64,000 bases of DNA from an uncultured Bacteroidales bacterium. GTDB taxonomy: Bacteria > Bacteroidota > Bacteroidia > Bacteroidales > Bacteroidaceae. Below the pieces are notes generated by a model. The model saw only the letters and a list, made by a program, of their open reading frames with translations. It was not told the DNA's origin and did no database searches. The position numbers were made by a program, and so were the translations under genes. Shown here one piece after another: positions 55,887-64,000 of this stretch. Each line of letters starts with the position of its first letter. Positions within the stretch are counted from its first letter, which is position 1. The DNA lies in contig CAMYYY010000003.1 in the NCBI GenBank assembly GCA_947303715.1, positions 1 to 64,000 on the forward strand. The letters run 5' to 3'.

Positions 55887-56768
55887 ATGAAAAAATCATT
55901 GTCAATACTTCTTCTTCTCGTGCTTGCAGCTCCCACTTTCGTGAGCTGCGGCACGAGCCAGAAGGCTCCTCAGAAGAAGGAACTGGGTCTGCAGTTCTAC
56001 TCCATGCGCGACACATTGTTCCGCTCCAAAGGTAACTATCTGCCCATCATGGAGCAGGTGGCTTCGTGGGGCTACACCACGCTTGAAGCAGCTGGCTACG
56101 ATAACGGCAAGTTCTACGGCAGTACGCCCGAAGAGTTCAAGGCAAATGCTGAGAAGGCTGGCTTGAAGCTCCTCTCCTCGCACGCTGGCCGTGGTCTGAG
56201 TCGTGAGGAATTGGCTGCCCATGACTTTACCGCTGCTATGGAATGGTGGAAAACAGCTATTGCCGCCCACAAGGCTGCGGGCATGAGCTACATCGTTACC
56301 GCTGGTATTGGAGTGCCTGAGACTATTGCCGACCTGCAGACCTATTGCGACTACTTCAATGAGGTGGGCAAGATGTGTGCTGCTGAGGGCATCCAGTATG
56401 GCTATCACAATCACTCGCACGAGTTCCGCAGAGTAGAAGGCAAGGTCATGTACGACTACATGATTGAGCACACCGACCCGAAGTATGTCTTATTCGAGAT
56501 GGACGTCTATTGGGCCAACATGGGTGGAGCTGCTCCCGTGAACTACTTCAAGCGCTATCCGGGCCGTTTCAAACTGCTCCATATCAAGGATGAGTGCACG
56601 CTTGGCGAAAGCGGCATGGTGGGCTTCGACGCCATCTTTAACCATGCAGACGAGGCCGGACTTGAGCACCTTATCGTCGAGGTGGAGTGTGATCCGTACC
56701 CCAGCGTTAAGGAGAGTGCTGACTACTTGCTCAACGCTCCTTGGGTAAAAGCATCGTACGCAAAGTAA
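55887..56768 (+). CDS. Sugar phosphate isomerase/epimerase (AP-endonuclease-like TIM barrel) lipoprotein
   Basis: LGLQFYSMRDTL, EGIQYGYHNHSHEFRRVEGKVMYDYMIEHTDPKYVLFEMDVYWANMGG. Confidence 0.88.
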   Translation: MKKSLSILLLLVLAAPTFVSCGTSQKAPQKKELGLQFYSMRDTLFRSKGNYLPIMEQVASWGYTTLEAAGYDNGKFYGSTPEEFKANAEKAGLKLLSSHAGRGLSREELAAHDFTAAMEWWKTAIAAHKAAGMSYIVTAGIGVPETIADLQTYCDYFNEVGKMCAAEGIQYGYHNHSHEFRRVEGKVMYDYMIEHTDPKYVLFEMDVYWANMGGAAPVNYFKRYPGRFKLLHIKDECTLGESGMVGFDAIFNHADEAGLEHLIVEVECDPYPSVKESADYLLNAPWVKASYAK

Positions 56769-56783
56769 TAACTTTTTTATCTT

Positions 56784-56888
56784 GGAGTTCAGGAGTTGCA
56801 GTAGTTCAGGAGTTGCAGACAATAGTATAGGAATCCGCATACAGGACATTGGTCTGCGCTCCTGTAACTCCTGAAACTCCTGAACTCC
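56784..56888. repeat. REP-like inverted repeat (family H, copy 3)
   Basis: GGAGTTCAGGAGTTGCAGTAGTTCAGGAGTTGCAGAC ... GTCTGCGCTCCTGTAACTCCTGAAACTCCTGAACTCC. Confidence 0.92.
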
Positions 56889-56941
56889 ATATTATTTAAC
56901 TCTTAATTCTTAACTTTTTTAATTCTATATCAAAAAGTATC

Positions 56942-57754
56942 GTGGACGAGAAGTCAATGTCCTTTTGGGATCATTTGGAGGTCTTTCGCGGGTCGTTGGT
57001 CCGCATAGTCGTCGTTCTGTTGGTCTTCATGGTCATCAGTTTCATTGCTATGCCTTATATCTATACTCCCGTTATCCTCGGTCCTACTCACGGTGACTTC
57101 TTTCTCTATCGGCTGCTGCCTATCTTCAAACCCGATTTTTCCTGCGAGCTCATCAATATTAATGTGGCCTCGCAGTTTATGACTCACGTCACCACCTCCT
57201 TCTGGCTGGCACTTGTCCTTTCGTTTCCTATCCTTATCTGGGAATTGTGGAAATTCGTCAGCCCTGCGCTCTATAAAAACGAGTCACGTCCCGTCGGCTT
57301 CGCCTTCCTTTTCGGCACCGGCATGTTCTATCTGGGTTGCCTCATCAGCTATTGCATCATTTTCCCCTTTATGTTTCGTTTCTTGACGGAGTACGAACTC
57401 AGTAGCGAGATTACCAACCAGATAAACCTCAATTCCTATATGCACAATTTCCTGATGATGATTTTCGTCATAGGACTTGTGTTCGAGCTGCCTTTGCTCA
57501 TCTGGGTGCTGTCCAAGCTGGGCATTATCGACCGTTCCTTCCTTCGCAAATACCGTCGCCACGCCATTGTCATTTTGTTGGTGCTGGCTGCTATCATAAC
57601 CCCTTCAGGCGACCCCTTCACGCTGATGGTTACCTTCACGCCTCTCTATCTTCTCTATGAACTCGGCATCGTCCTCGCTCGTAAGCCTGAACCTGAGGAG
57701 CCTGACGAGGATGAGAAGGAGGAGTCTGACAAAACGCCTGTAAAGACGGAATAG
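56942..57754 (+). CDS. tatC: Twin-arginine translocase subunit TatC (GTG start)
   Basis: SFWDHLEVFRGSLVRIVVVLL, multi-TM, AIITPSGDPFTLMVTFTPLYLLYELGI. Confidence 0.94.
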   Translation: MDEKSMSFWDHLEVFRGSLVRIVVVLLVFMVISFIAMPYIYTPVILGPTHGDFFLYRLLPIFKPDFSCELININVASQFMTHVTTSFWLALVLSFPILIWELWKFVSPALYKNESRPVGFAFLFGTGMFYLGCLISYCIIFPFMFRFLTEYELSSEITNQINLNSYMHNFLMMIFVIGLVFELPLLIWVLSKLGIIDRSFLRKYRRHAIVILLVLAAIITPSGDPFTLMVTFTPLYLLYELGIVLARKPEPEEPDEDEKEESDKTPVKTE

Positions 57755-57846
57755 TTTTTTAGTTAAGAATTAAGAGTTAAGAGTTAAGAAAGATAGTGCT
57801 GCTATCGATATGCATAGCAACCGTAGCCTTTTTTCTTGACTCCTTA

Positions 57847-59244
57847 TCAGTTTTTAACTTCTCGTTTTATTCGTCCTGTGGCGGCAACAATCACGCTCGT
57901 TACGGGCGAGAGGTAATTGAAGAAGCAGTAGGGGAGGTAAGCAAGCGTGGCAACGCCGAGTACGGTACTCTGCACCAAACCACACGTGTTCCAAGGAACC
58001 AGCACGCTGGTGACGGTAGCGCCGTCCTCGCAGGTGCGGCTCAACAAGCGCGTTTCATATCCACGCTCGCGATAGACATCCTTAAAGAGGGAGCTGGTAA
58101 GGATAATGCTCAGGAACTGGTCTGCCATAGCAATATTGCAGAAAATGCCCGTCAGAACGGTAGATGCTATCAGGGATGCCGTTCCGCGAACGAAGTGGAG
58201 CAGAATCTCCATCATGTCGCGCAGCACCCCCGTAGCCGTGACAACACCACCAAAGACCTGCGCGCAGATGATAAGCCACACGGTAGGCATCATGCCTGCC
58301 ATGCCGCTCGTATGCACCAGCTTGTCCAATGCCGGAACTCTTGTCTGTATCTGTGTGGAGCCGTAGATGACCTTCATGATGCCTTCGTACCAGCTTCCTT
58401 CCGCAATCTGGGCGATTAGCGTCGGCTGCCAGACGATAGCCACGATGGCTGCCATCAACGATGCCAGGAACAGCACCACCATAGCAGGCCAACGTCGGGC
58501 AATCATCACACCCGTCAGCACAGGCACCAGCAGGAGCCAAGGCGAAATCGTGAATGTCTCGTTCAGCTGGCTCAGGAATCCCACTTCGCTACTACCCTCC
58601 ACCTTCATCAGCAAGCCCGCTACCAAGAAGATGATTAGCGAAATGCAGAACGTAGGGATGGTAGTCTTCATCATGTAACGGATATGCGTGAACAACGGCG
58701 TGCCCGACACGCTGGATGCCAGCACCGTAGTGTCTGAGAGAGGGGAGAGTTTGTCGCCAAAGTAGGCTCCCGTAATGATGCTGCCTGCCACCCAGCCGTC
58801 GTCGAATCCGTGGGCACGTCCGATGCCCATCAGTGCCACGCCGATAGTAGCTACCGTAGTCCACGACGAGCCTACCATCACACTCACCAACGCGCAGAAC
58901 AGACTGCTGCTGACGAGAAACCATTCAGGACGCAGAATCTGGACACCATAGTAAATCATCGTGGGCACGATGCCCGATACCATCCACGTGCCGCCTATGG
59001 CACCTATCAGCAACAAGATGATGATGCTGGGCATACAGCTGGAAATCTTTGCCGTCATCTCGCGCTCCAGCGCCTCCCACTTTACCCGTCTCACCAGATA
59101 CCCCACCAGCGCGCAGACGGCAGAGGCCAAGAGCAACGAAACCTGCGTAGCTCCATCCAAGGCATCTGTGCCGAAGACCGATACACACGTCGCAATCAGC
59201 GCTATGAGTGCTGCAAAGGGAATCAACGAAAGATACTTCTTCAT
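57847..59244 (-). CDS. Na+/H+ antiporter NhaC family
   Basis: GTWMVSGIVPTMIYYGVQIL, GSIITGAYFGDKLSPLSDTTVLASSVSGTPLFTHIRYM, TGIFCNIAMADQFLSIIL. Confidence 0.92.
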   Translation of the reverse strand: MKKYLSLIPFAALIALIATCVSVFGTDALDGATQVSLLLASAVCALVGYLVRRVKWEALEREMTAKISSCMPSIIILLLIGAIGGTWMVSGIVPTMIYYGVQILRPEWFLVSSSLFCALVSVMVGSSWTTVATIGVALMGIGRAHGFDDGWVAGSIITGAYFGDKLSPLSDTTVLASSVSGTPLFTHIRYMMKTTIPTFCISLIIFLVAGLLMKVEGSSEVGFLSQLNETFTISPWLLLVPVLTGVMIARRWPAMVVLFLASLMAAIVAIVWQPTLIAQIAEGSWYEGIMKVIYGSTQIQTRVPALDKLVHTSGMAGMMPTVWLIICAQVFGGVVTATGVLRDMMEILLHFVRGTASLIASTVLTGIFCNIAMADQFLSIILTSSLFKDVYRERGYETRLLSRTCEDGATVTSVLVPWNTCGLVQSTVLGVATLAYLPYCFFNYLSPVTSVIVAATGRIKREVKN

Positions 59245-59272
59245 ATCCTTGTCTCTTTCCAAATCTGCCGAC

Positions 59273-59312
59273 AAAGATAGGGTGAGCCGAGCGAAAAAGC
59301 AAATTTATTTGC
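59273..59312 (-). promoter_or_regulatory. Promoter for nhaC-like gene; shares an extended block with the antiporter promoter at 17.8 kb
   Basis: Reverse complement reads TGCAAATAAATTTGCTTTTTCGCTCGGCTCACCCTATCTTTG. Confidence 0.7.
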
Positions 59313-59475
59313 ATTTTTCAGAGGCGATCCCTATCTAAAACGGGGCGAAGCTCCGTTAAAGATAGCGCAAGGCGAGCTGAGCAAGCCCCCCTATTTTATT
59401 CCCCTGCTCTATCCATTTATTCCCCTATTCTAAATTTTTATTCGCCTATTCTATTTTTTTATTTGCCTACTCTAT

Positions 59476-59521
59476 TTATAAACAGCGCCCCTGTTTATAT
59501 AAACACGGGCGCTGTTTATAA
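59476..59521. repeat. 46-nt near-perfect nested palindrome
   Basis: TTATAAACAGCGCCC-c-TGTTTATATAAACA-c-GGGCGCTGTTTATAA; only one mismatched pair. Confidence 0.95.
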
Positions 59522-59588
59522 GAACCATCAAACGTCGGAAAAAAACGAAAGAACTATAGTGCTTTTTTCCGCGAAATCGCCGAAAACC

Positions 59589-59686
59589 GTGTAGATTGTG
59601 TAGATAGTGTAGATAAAACTCTCCATCTACACGCCCCAAACAACAATGATTCAGTCCAATACCTCGTTCGTGTAGATTGTGTAGAT
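59589..59686. repeat. Cluster of six GTGTAGAT octamers (5 direct, 1 inverted)
   Basis: Direct at 59589, 59598, 59607, 59670, 59679; inverted ATCTACAC at 59625. Confidence 0.92.
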
Positions 59687-59901
59687 GTTTTACAAACTTT
59701 TTTTCAGATATTCAAAATTAGAGAAAAGATCAAAAATCTCAAAAAATATTTGAAAAATAATTTGGTTTATAAAATAAACTGATTTATCTTTGCGCCGTGA
59801 TTCGAACACAAAACCGCCAAACCGACTCTTTCTGCAGGAGGGAAGGGGAGGCAAAGAGAATTAAAAACAAAGTAGTTAAATCAAAAAAAAGAAAAGAAAC
59901 A

Positions 59902-60522
59902 ATGGAAGAAAATGAGAACTTGACTGCAGAGCGCAGTTTGGAAATTATTCGTGAATCGATTGAGCAAAGCCGCCGTGCAATGAGTAAACATGCTGGTACG
60001 CCCATGATTTGGTGGGGGTCGATGGTGGTAGTATTTAGCCTGCTGATTGCCTACCTGTGGAACCATCATGGGGGCCCAGCGTGGAATGTGCTTTGGTTTG
60101 TGATGACGATAGTGGGCTTCATCGGGAACCGGCTATTGGATAAACACAAAAAACCTGTCCCCAAGAACATCATTGGTAGCGTCATTTCGAAGGTATGGCT
60201 TACGTTTGCAATCTTCGTTTGCGGAATTGGCCTGATTTTCTGTCTCGCCGGATTCGGCGTTATATCTCTGGAATGGATTGCTCCGTCCTCTGGTATTCCT
60301 TTAACCAGTATTATTACCTTTGTCATGGGAATGGCGAGCACCTTAACGGGCTTTATCTTGAAAAACCGCTTCGTTCCTATTTGTAACATTATTGCCGGCA
60401 TAGGAGGCTTCTTCCTCGCACAATGTTATTTGGGTGGTGAACAGCTCTTGGTTATGGCTGCTGTGGCTGTCATCGGGCTTGTTATTCCTGGTATCATCTT
60501 GAATATCCAAACGCGAGAGTAG
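59902..60522 (+). CDS. Multi-TM inner membrane protein of unknown function
   Basis: ATG 59902 preceded by AAAAGAAAC; cytoplasmic helix ERSLEIIRESIEQSRRAMSKHAG followed by several TM helices; promoter-like TTTGG-19-TATCTTTG at 59761-59792. Confidence 0.7.
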   Translation: MEENENLTAERSLEIIRESIEQSRRAMSKHAGTPMIWWGSMVVVFSLLIAYLWNHHGGPAWNVLWFVMTIVGFIGNRLLDKHKKPVPKNIIGSVISKVWLTFAIFVCGIGLIFCLAGFGVISLEWIAPSSGIPLTSIITFVMGMASTLTGFILKNRFVPICNIIAGIGGFFLAQCYLGGEQLLVMAAVAVIGLVIPGIILNIQTRE

Positions 60523-60533
60523 GAGGACGGCTT

Positions 60534-60824
60534 ATGTTTCAACCATTAGATCCTTTGCTGCACTCAGAGTTGCGCTTGGCTGTAATGTCGCTGCTCGTAA
60601 GTGTTGAGGAAGCAGAGTTCCCCTATATCAAAGAGCAGACGGGAGCTACGGCAGGTAATCTGAGCGTACAGCTTGACAAACTTTCGGAAGCGGGCTATAT
60701 TGCGGTGGAGAAGACATATAAAGGCAAGAGGCCTTGTACCATTTGTCGCATTACCCCAGCTGGACTAAAGGCGTTTGAAGGCTATGTCGATGCCTTGAAA
60801 AGCTATCTGGAAATCAGTAATTAG
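60534..60824 (+). CDS. Winged-helix transcriptional regulator (MarR/ArsR-like)
   Basis: 96 aa; ELRLAVMSLLVS...TGATAGNLSVQLDKLSEAGYIAVEKTYKGKRPCTICRITPAGLKAFEGYV. Confidence 0.85.
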   Translation: MFQPLDPLLHSELRLAVMSLLVSVEEAEFPYIKEQTGATAGNLSVQLDKLSEAGYIAVEKTYKGKRPCTICRITPAGLKAFEGYVDALKSYLEISN

Positions 60825-60900
60825 GCCCCTGCTATTATTAAGGCAATGACGCGAATAGTTATTCTATCCGCGTCGTTGCCTATCGTGAATAGGATGTGAA

Positions 60901-63255
60901 TTAAAGCTTCACTTCTACTTCTTTGCCTGTATAGGTGATAGTTTGGCTGTGAGGAGTGTCCTTCCCGATGAGGACAATTCGGAACTGGCGCGTATCGAGC
61001 ATGCCTTTGTAGGAGCCTCGACGTGGAGCGATGGTGAGACGATGGGCAGCATCATTCCATGTAAAAAGGATTTCCGTGAATTGTCCCTTCTCATAATTGT
61101 AGCTGTCGCCTTCATCTTCGTAGAGGGTGAAGGTGCCGTTGGCGCCTGGGTAGATGCGGATTTCGAGGTCGTCCCAGGATTTTTCGCCGACATACTGCAT
61201 CTCAGGCCCGAGGGGCAGGATGCTGCCAGCACGAACAAACATGGGGACACGGTCCAGCGCCGTCTCGAAGGTGACGTCCTGACCGCCCTTGTAGCGCTGG
61301 CCCGTCCAGAAGTCGTACCACACGGCACCCTTGGGCAGGTACTTCGTGGCGGTCTTCGTGGCCGTGAAGTCGATGACGCCGGCTGGGGAGCTCTCCGTAG
61401 CGTTCTGGCGGTTCCAGCCCGTCATGGCGTCGGTGCGGACGATGCGCTCCTCGGTGTATTGCGGATTGACGATGGGGCAGGCGAGGATGTCGTGGCCGAA
61501 GAGGAACTCGTCCGTCATGTCCCACACCCTGCGGTCGGCCTTGAAGTCGGCAAAGAGCGGGCGCATATAGCTGTCGTTGTTGCGGGTGACCTGCCAGGCG
61601 AGGCTGTAAAGATAGGGTATCAGGCGGTAGCGCAGGCGGATCTGCTTCTCGATGGCGTCATAGACGGGCTCGCCCTTCTGGCCGAACTGCCATATCTCGC
61701 GCGGAGCATCGGCACCGTGACTGCGGAAAACGGGACAGAAGAGCGCGTACTGCATCCAGCGCACGTAGAGTTCTTGGAATTGTGGGTTCCTGGGTGCCGA
61801 ACCGCCTCCGCGCGTGTTGTACGAGCCGCAGAAGAAGCCCCCGATATCGGTATTGAAGTTGGGGTTTCCTGTCAGCGAATAACTCAATCCTGCAGGCACC
61901 TGCTTACGCAGCATATCCCACGAGGAGTTCACATCGCCGCTCCACATATTCGAGCCATAATGTTGCTGGCCGGCGAAGCTGCTTCGCGTCATGATGAAGA
62001 CGCGCTTTTCGTTCTCGGAATTCCCGTAGTCCTTGCGTTGTGATTGATAGATGCCTCTGACAGTTTCCAAGGGGAAGGCGTTACGCTGAGAGCGCCATGT
62101 GCCGCCATAGACGGGGTGGTCGTAGTCGCTCTCCTTGGGGTTGAAGAAGTCGGGGTCTGTCGAGTCCATCCACCATGCATCGGTACCGTAGTCGTAGAGC
62201 CGTTTCAGATATTTCCAATAGATATCGCGTGCCTCAGGGTGGAAGGCGTCGTAAACTTTCACTCCCGATGGATAGTCCATTATAGGAGGCCAGACATGAG
62301 AGATGCCGCTTTGAGGCCAGGTCTCAATGGGCAACAGCAGTCCTTTCTCGTTGAGCTCGCGGAACTGCTGCGTCATGGGGCCGAAGCTCGCCCAGATGCT
62401 GATCATGAAGTGGGCGTGTTTCTTGTGCATGTTGTCAATCATCTGCTTGCCGTTGTTGAATTCCTCGGCCAGGAAGTCCATGGCGTTCCAGAGGTAGTTC
62501 GAGCCCCAGTACTGCCAGTCCTGGATGATACCGTCGAGGGGCACTTCCAGCGCGCGGTATTGGTCGACAATGCCTTCCGTCTCGCGCGCGGTCTTATAGC
62601 GCTCCTTCGATTGCCAGTAGCCGTAGGTCCACAGCGGGAACATGGGCACATCGCCACTCAGATAGCGCATTTGTGCGATGACGCCGTCTGCCGACTCGCC
62701 ATACATAAAGTAGTAGTCGATACCTTCGCCAACCTCCGAGTCGAAGGTCATGCCTTCGGCGTTGTCCTCAAAAAGAGTGGGTGAGTAGTTCTCCCAATAG
62801 AGTCCCCATCCCTTGATGCTCTGTAGGACGTTCTGGAAGTCCTCAAGGTTCGACTGTTCCATACGTTTTCGTTCACCACGACGATTCATTTTCCCGTTTT
62901 GTATGGTTCCCAGTCCGTAGATAGCTTCGTCTTTGTCCAAGGTGAAAGTCTGTCGGGCTTCATTGACAACGCAGTCTTTTTCTTTCAGAAGAACTTTCCC
63001 TTTGGCTGTCAGGAAAGTCAGATTTCCCTTGGAGTCCTGTTTGACAGTCAGCTCGCTGCTCTTCCATGTGTTCCCCGTCTGTTTTACTGTCAAGTCCTGG
63101 GGCTTAGCGGTAATCACGAGTGTCTTTGTCGGCTGCCCCTTCACAATGTGTACAATAGTTGGCGTAAAGAACTCAATCTTCACATTCTGTGCCATACTGA
63201 TTGTCGATGAAAGCAGAGCCAACGATGCCGTCAGCAAAAAAAATCTTTTTTTCAT
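60901..63255 (-). CDS. Glycoside hydrolase family 31 (alpha-glucosidase/xylosidase type), secreted
   Basis: DAWWMDSTDPDFFNP catalytic region, WSGDVNSSWDMLRKQV, signal peptide MKKRFFLLTASLALLSSTISMAQ. Confidence 0.92.
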   Translation of the reverse strand: MKKRFFLLTASLALLSSTISMAQNVKIEFFTPTIVHIVKGQPTKTLVITAKPQDLTVKQTGNTWKSSELTVKQDSKGNLTFLTAKGKVLLKEKDCVVNEARQTFTLDKDEAIYGLGTIQNGKMNRRGERKRMEQSNLEDFQNVLQSIKGWGLYWENYSPTLFEDNAEGMTFDSEVGEGIDYYFMYGESADGVIAQMRYLSGDVPMFPLWTYGYWQSKERYKTARETEGIVDQYRALEVPLDGIIQDWQYWGSNYLWNAMDFLAEEFNNGKQMIDNMHKKHAHFMISIWASFGPMTQQFRELNEKGLLLPIETWPQSGISHVWPPIMDYPSGVKVYDAFHPEARDIYWKYLKRLYDYGTDAWWMDSTDPDFFNPKESDYDHPVYGGTWRSQRNAFPLETVRGIYQSQRKDYGNSENEKRVFIMTRSSFAGQQHYGSNMWSGDVNSSWDMLRKQVPAGLSYSLTGNPNFNTDIGGFFCGSYNTRGGGSAPRNPQFQELYVRWMQYALFCPVFRSHGADAPREIWQFGQKGEPVYDAIEKQIRLRYRLIPYLYSLAWQVTRNNDSYMRPLFADFKADRRVWDMTDEFLFGHDILACPIVNPQYTEERIVRTDAMTGWNRQNATESSPAGVIDFTATKTATKYLPKGAVWYDFWTGQRYKGGQDVTFETALDRVPMFVRAGSILPLGPEMQYVGEKSWDDLEIRIYPGANGTFTLYEDEGDSYNYEKGQFTEILFTWNDAAHRLTIAPRRGSYKGMLDTRQFRIVLIGKDTPHSQTITYTGKEVEVKL

Positions 63256-63373
63256 GTCTTTTTTGTTATATTTGGTATTAATGCTTGCAAAGATACGATA
63301 TTTTTTTATCAAGTCAAAGTGATAAATGGAGTTTTTTTGTATTTTTGCAGCGGAATATTAAAAGTCGAAAGCT

Positions 63374-64000
63374 ATGCAACTCCTTCGGATTCTCGGAATA
63401 AACCTTCTTGTATGGGTGCTGGTAGTCATTGGGACTATGCCAGCCGTAGCGCAACCCCGTCAGAAAGCTTATTTTGCTGATGGCTATCACGGAGGAGTTT
63501 ATGGACATTATCCGTTGGAGTGGTACACACAGTTTATGATAGACCAGTTGCAGCAGCATCCCAAGTGGAGGATTGGGCTGGAAATAGAGCCTGAGACGTG
63601 GGACTCGGTGAAGGTGCATACGCCGGAGGCTTACACGCAATGGCAACAGGTTGTTGTGGAACCTCAAGTGGAATACACCAATCCCTCGTATGCGCAATCC
63701 TATTTATATCCTGTGCATGGCGAAAGCATCATCCGACAGTTTCAGTACGGTATGCGCAAGATGTGGGAGCACTTCCCTACAATGGCTTTTACTACCTACA
63801 GCGTTGAAGAGCCTTGCTTCACTAGTTGTTTGCCGCAGATCTTATCACAACTGGGTTTCCGTCATGCCGTGTTGAAGTGTCCCGACACCTGCTGGGGAGG
63901 CTATACGGAAGCCTTCGGCGGAGAATTGGTTAACTGGATCGGACCCGATGGAACCTCCCTGCTTTCTGTGCCGCGGTATGCTTGTGAGACCTTGCAGGAG
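63374..64000 (+). CDS. N-terminal fragment of a secreted GH38-like alpha-mannosidase-type protein (runs off the window)
   Basis: Open frame ATG 63374 to window end: MQLLRILGINLLVWVLVVIGTMPAVAQPRQKAYFADGYHGGVYGHYPLEWYTQFMIDQLQQHPKWRIGLEIEPETW...; not in ORF track because the stop lies outside. Confidence 0.6.
   Translation, partial: MQLLRILGINLLVWVLVVIGTMPAVAQPRQKAYFADGYHGGVYGHYPLEWYTQFMIDQLQQHPKWRIGLEIEPETWDSVKVHTPEAYTQWQQVVVEPQVEYTNPSYAQSYLYPVHGESIIRQFQYGMRKMWEHFPTMAFTTYSVEEPCFTSCLPQILSQLGFRHAVLKCPDTCWGGYTEAFGGELVNWIGPDGTSLLSVPRYACETLQE

Noticed and set aside
60943-62043. 366-aa plus-strand ORF antisense to GH31
   Set aside because: Shadow ORF; GH31 catalytic motifs are on the minus strand.

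Overview
This is a 64 kb chromosomal window from a Bacteroidales-type (Prevotella/Bacteroides-like) bacterium. That placement rests on TTTG/TAnnTTTG promoters, a succinylated arginine pathway and an Rnf complex; no database was used. From left to right it contains: (1) a minus-strand proline/hydroxyproline locus (glycyl-radical trans-4-hydroxyproline dehydratase and activase, Xaa-Pro aminopeptidase, a 1092-aa fused Fe-S/FAD oxidoreductase, a tandem HExxH lipoprotein, a CotH-like lipoprotein and PruA) followed by asd; (2) a GH29 fucosidase, a cation/H+ antiporter, tcdA and a LolD-like ATPase; (3) an RND efflux operon; (4) an arginine cluster with SOTCase-type argF' and proC; (5) yitT, pta-ackA, an SBF symporter and an acyltransferase; (6) galE and the rnf operon with rseC; (7) a Tat locus in which tatA and tatC bracket a 3-keto-sugar-type operon; (8) nhaC, a small membrane protein with a wHTH regulator, GH31, and a truncated GH38-like gene. 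The most unusual content is repeat architecture. Two stand-alone four-helix-bundle (S23/IVP-type) genes each interrupt an operon and are bracketed by inverted repeats or hairpin arrays. There are several tandem arrays of tiny palindromes at fixed 21-22 bp pitch with co-varying stems. A GC-rich palindromic element is inserted in frame in at least five unrelated proteins. Several other palindromic repeat families recur, and the argH start has a tandem duplication that creates an upstream ORF. All gene calls come from reading the ORFs; no searches were run.
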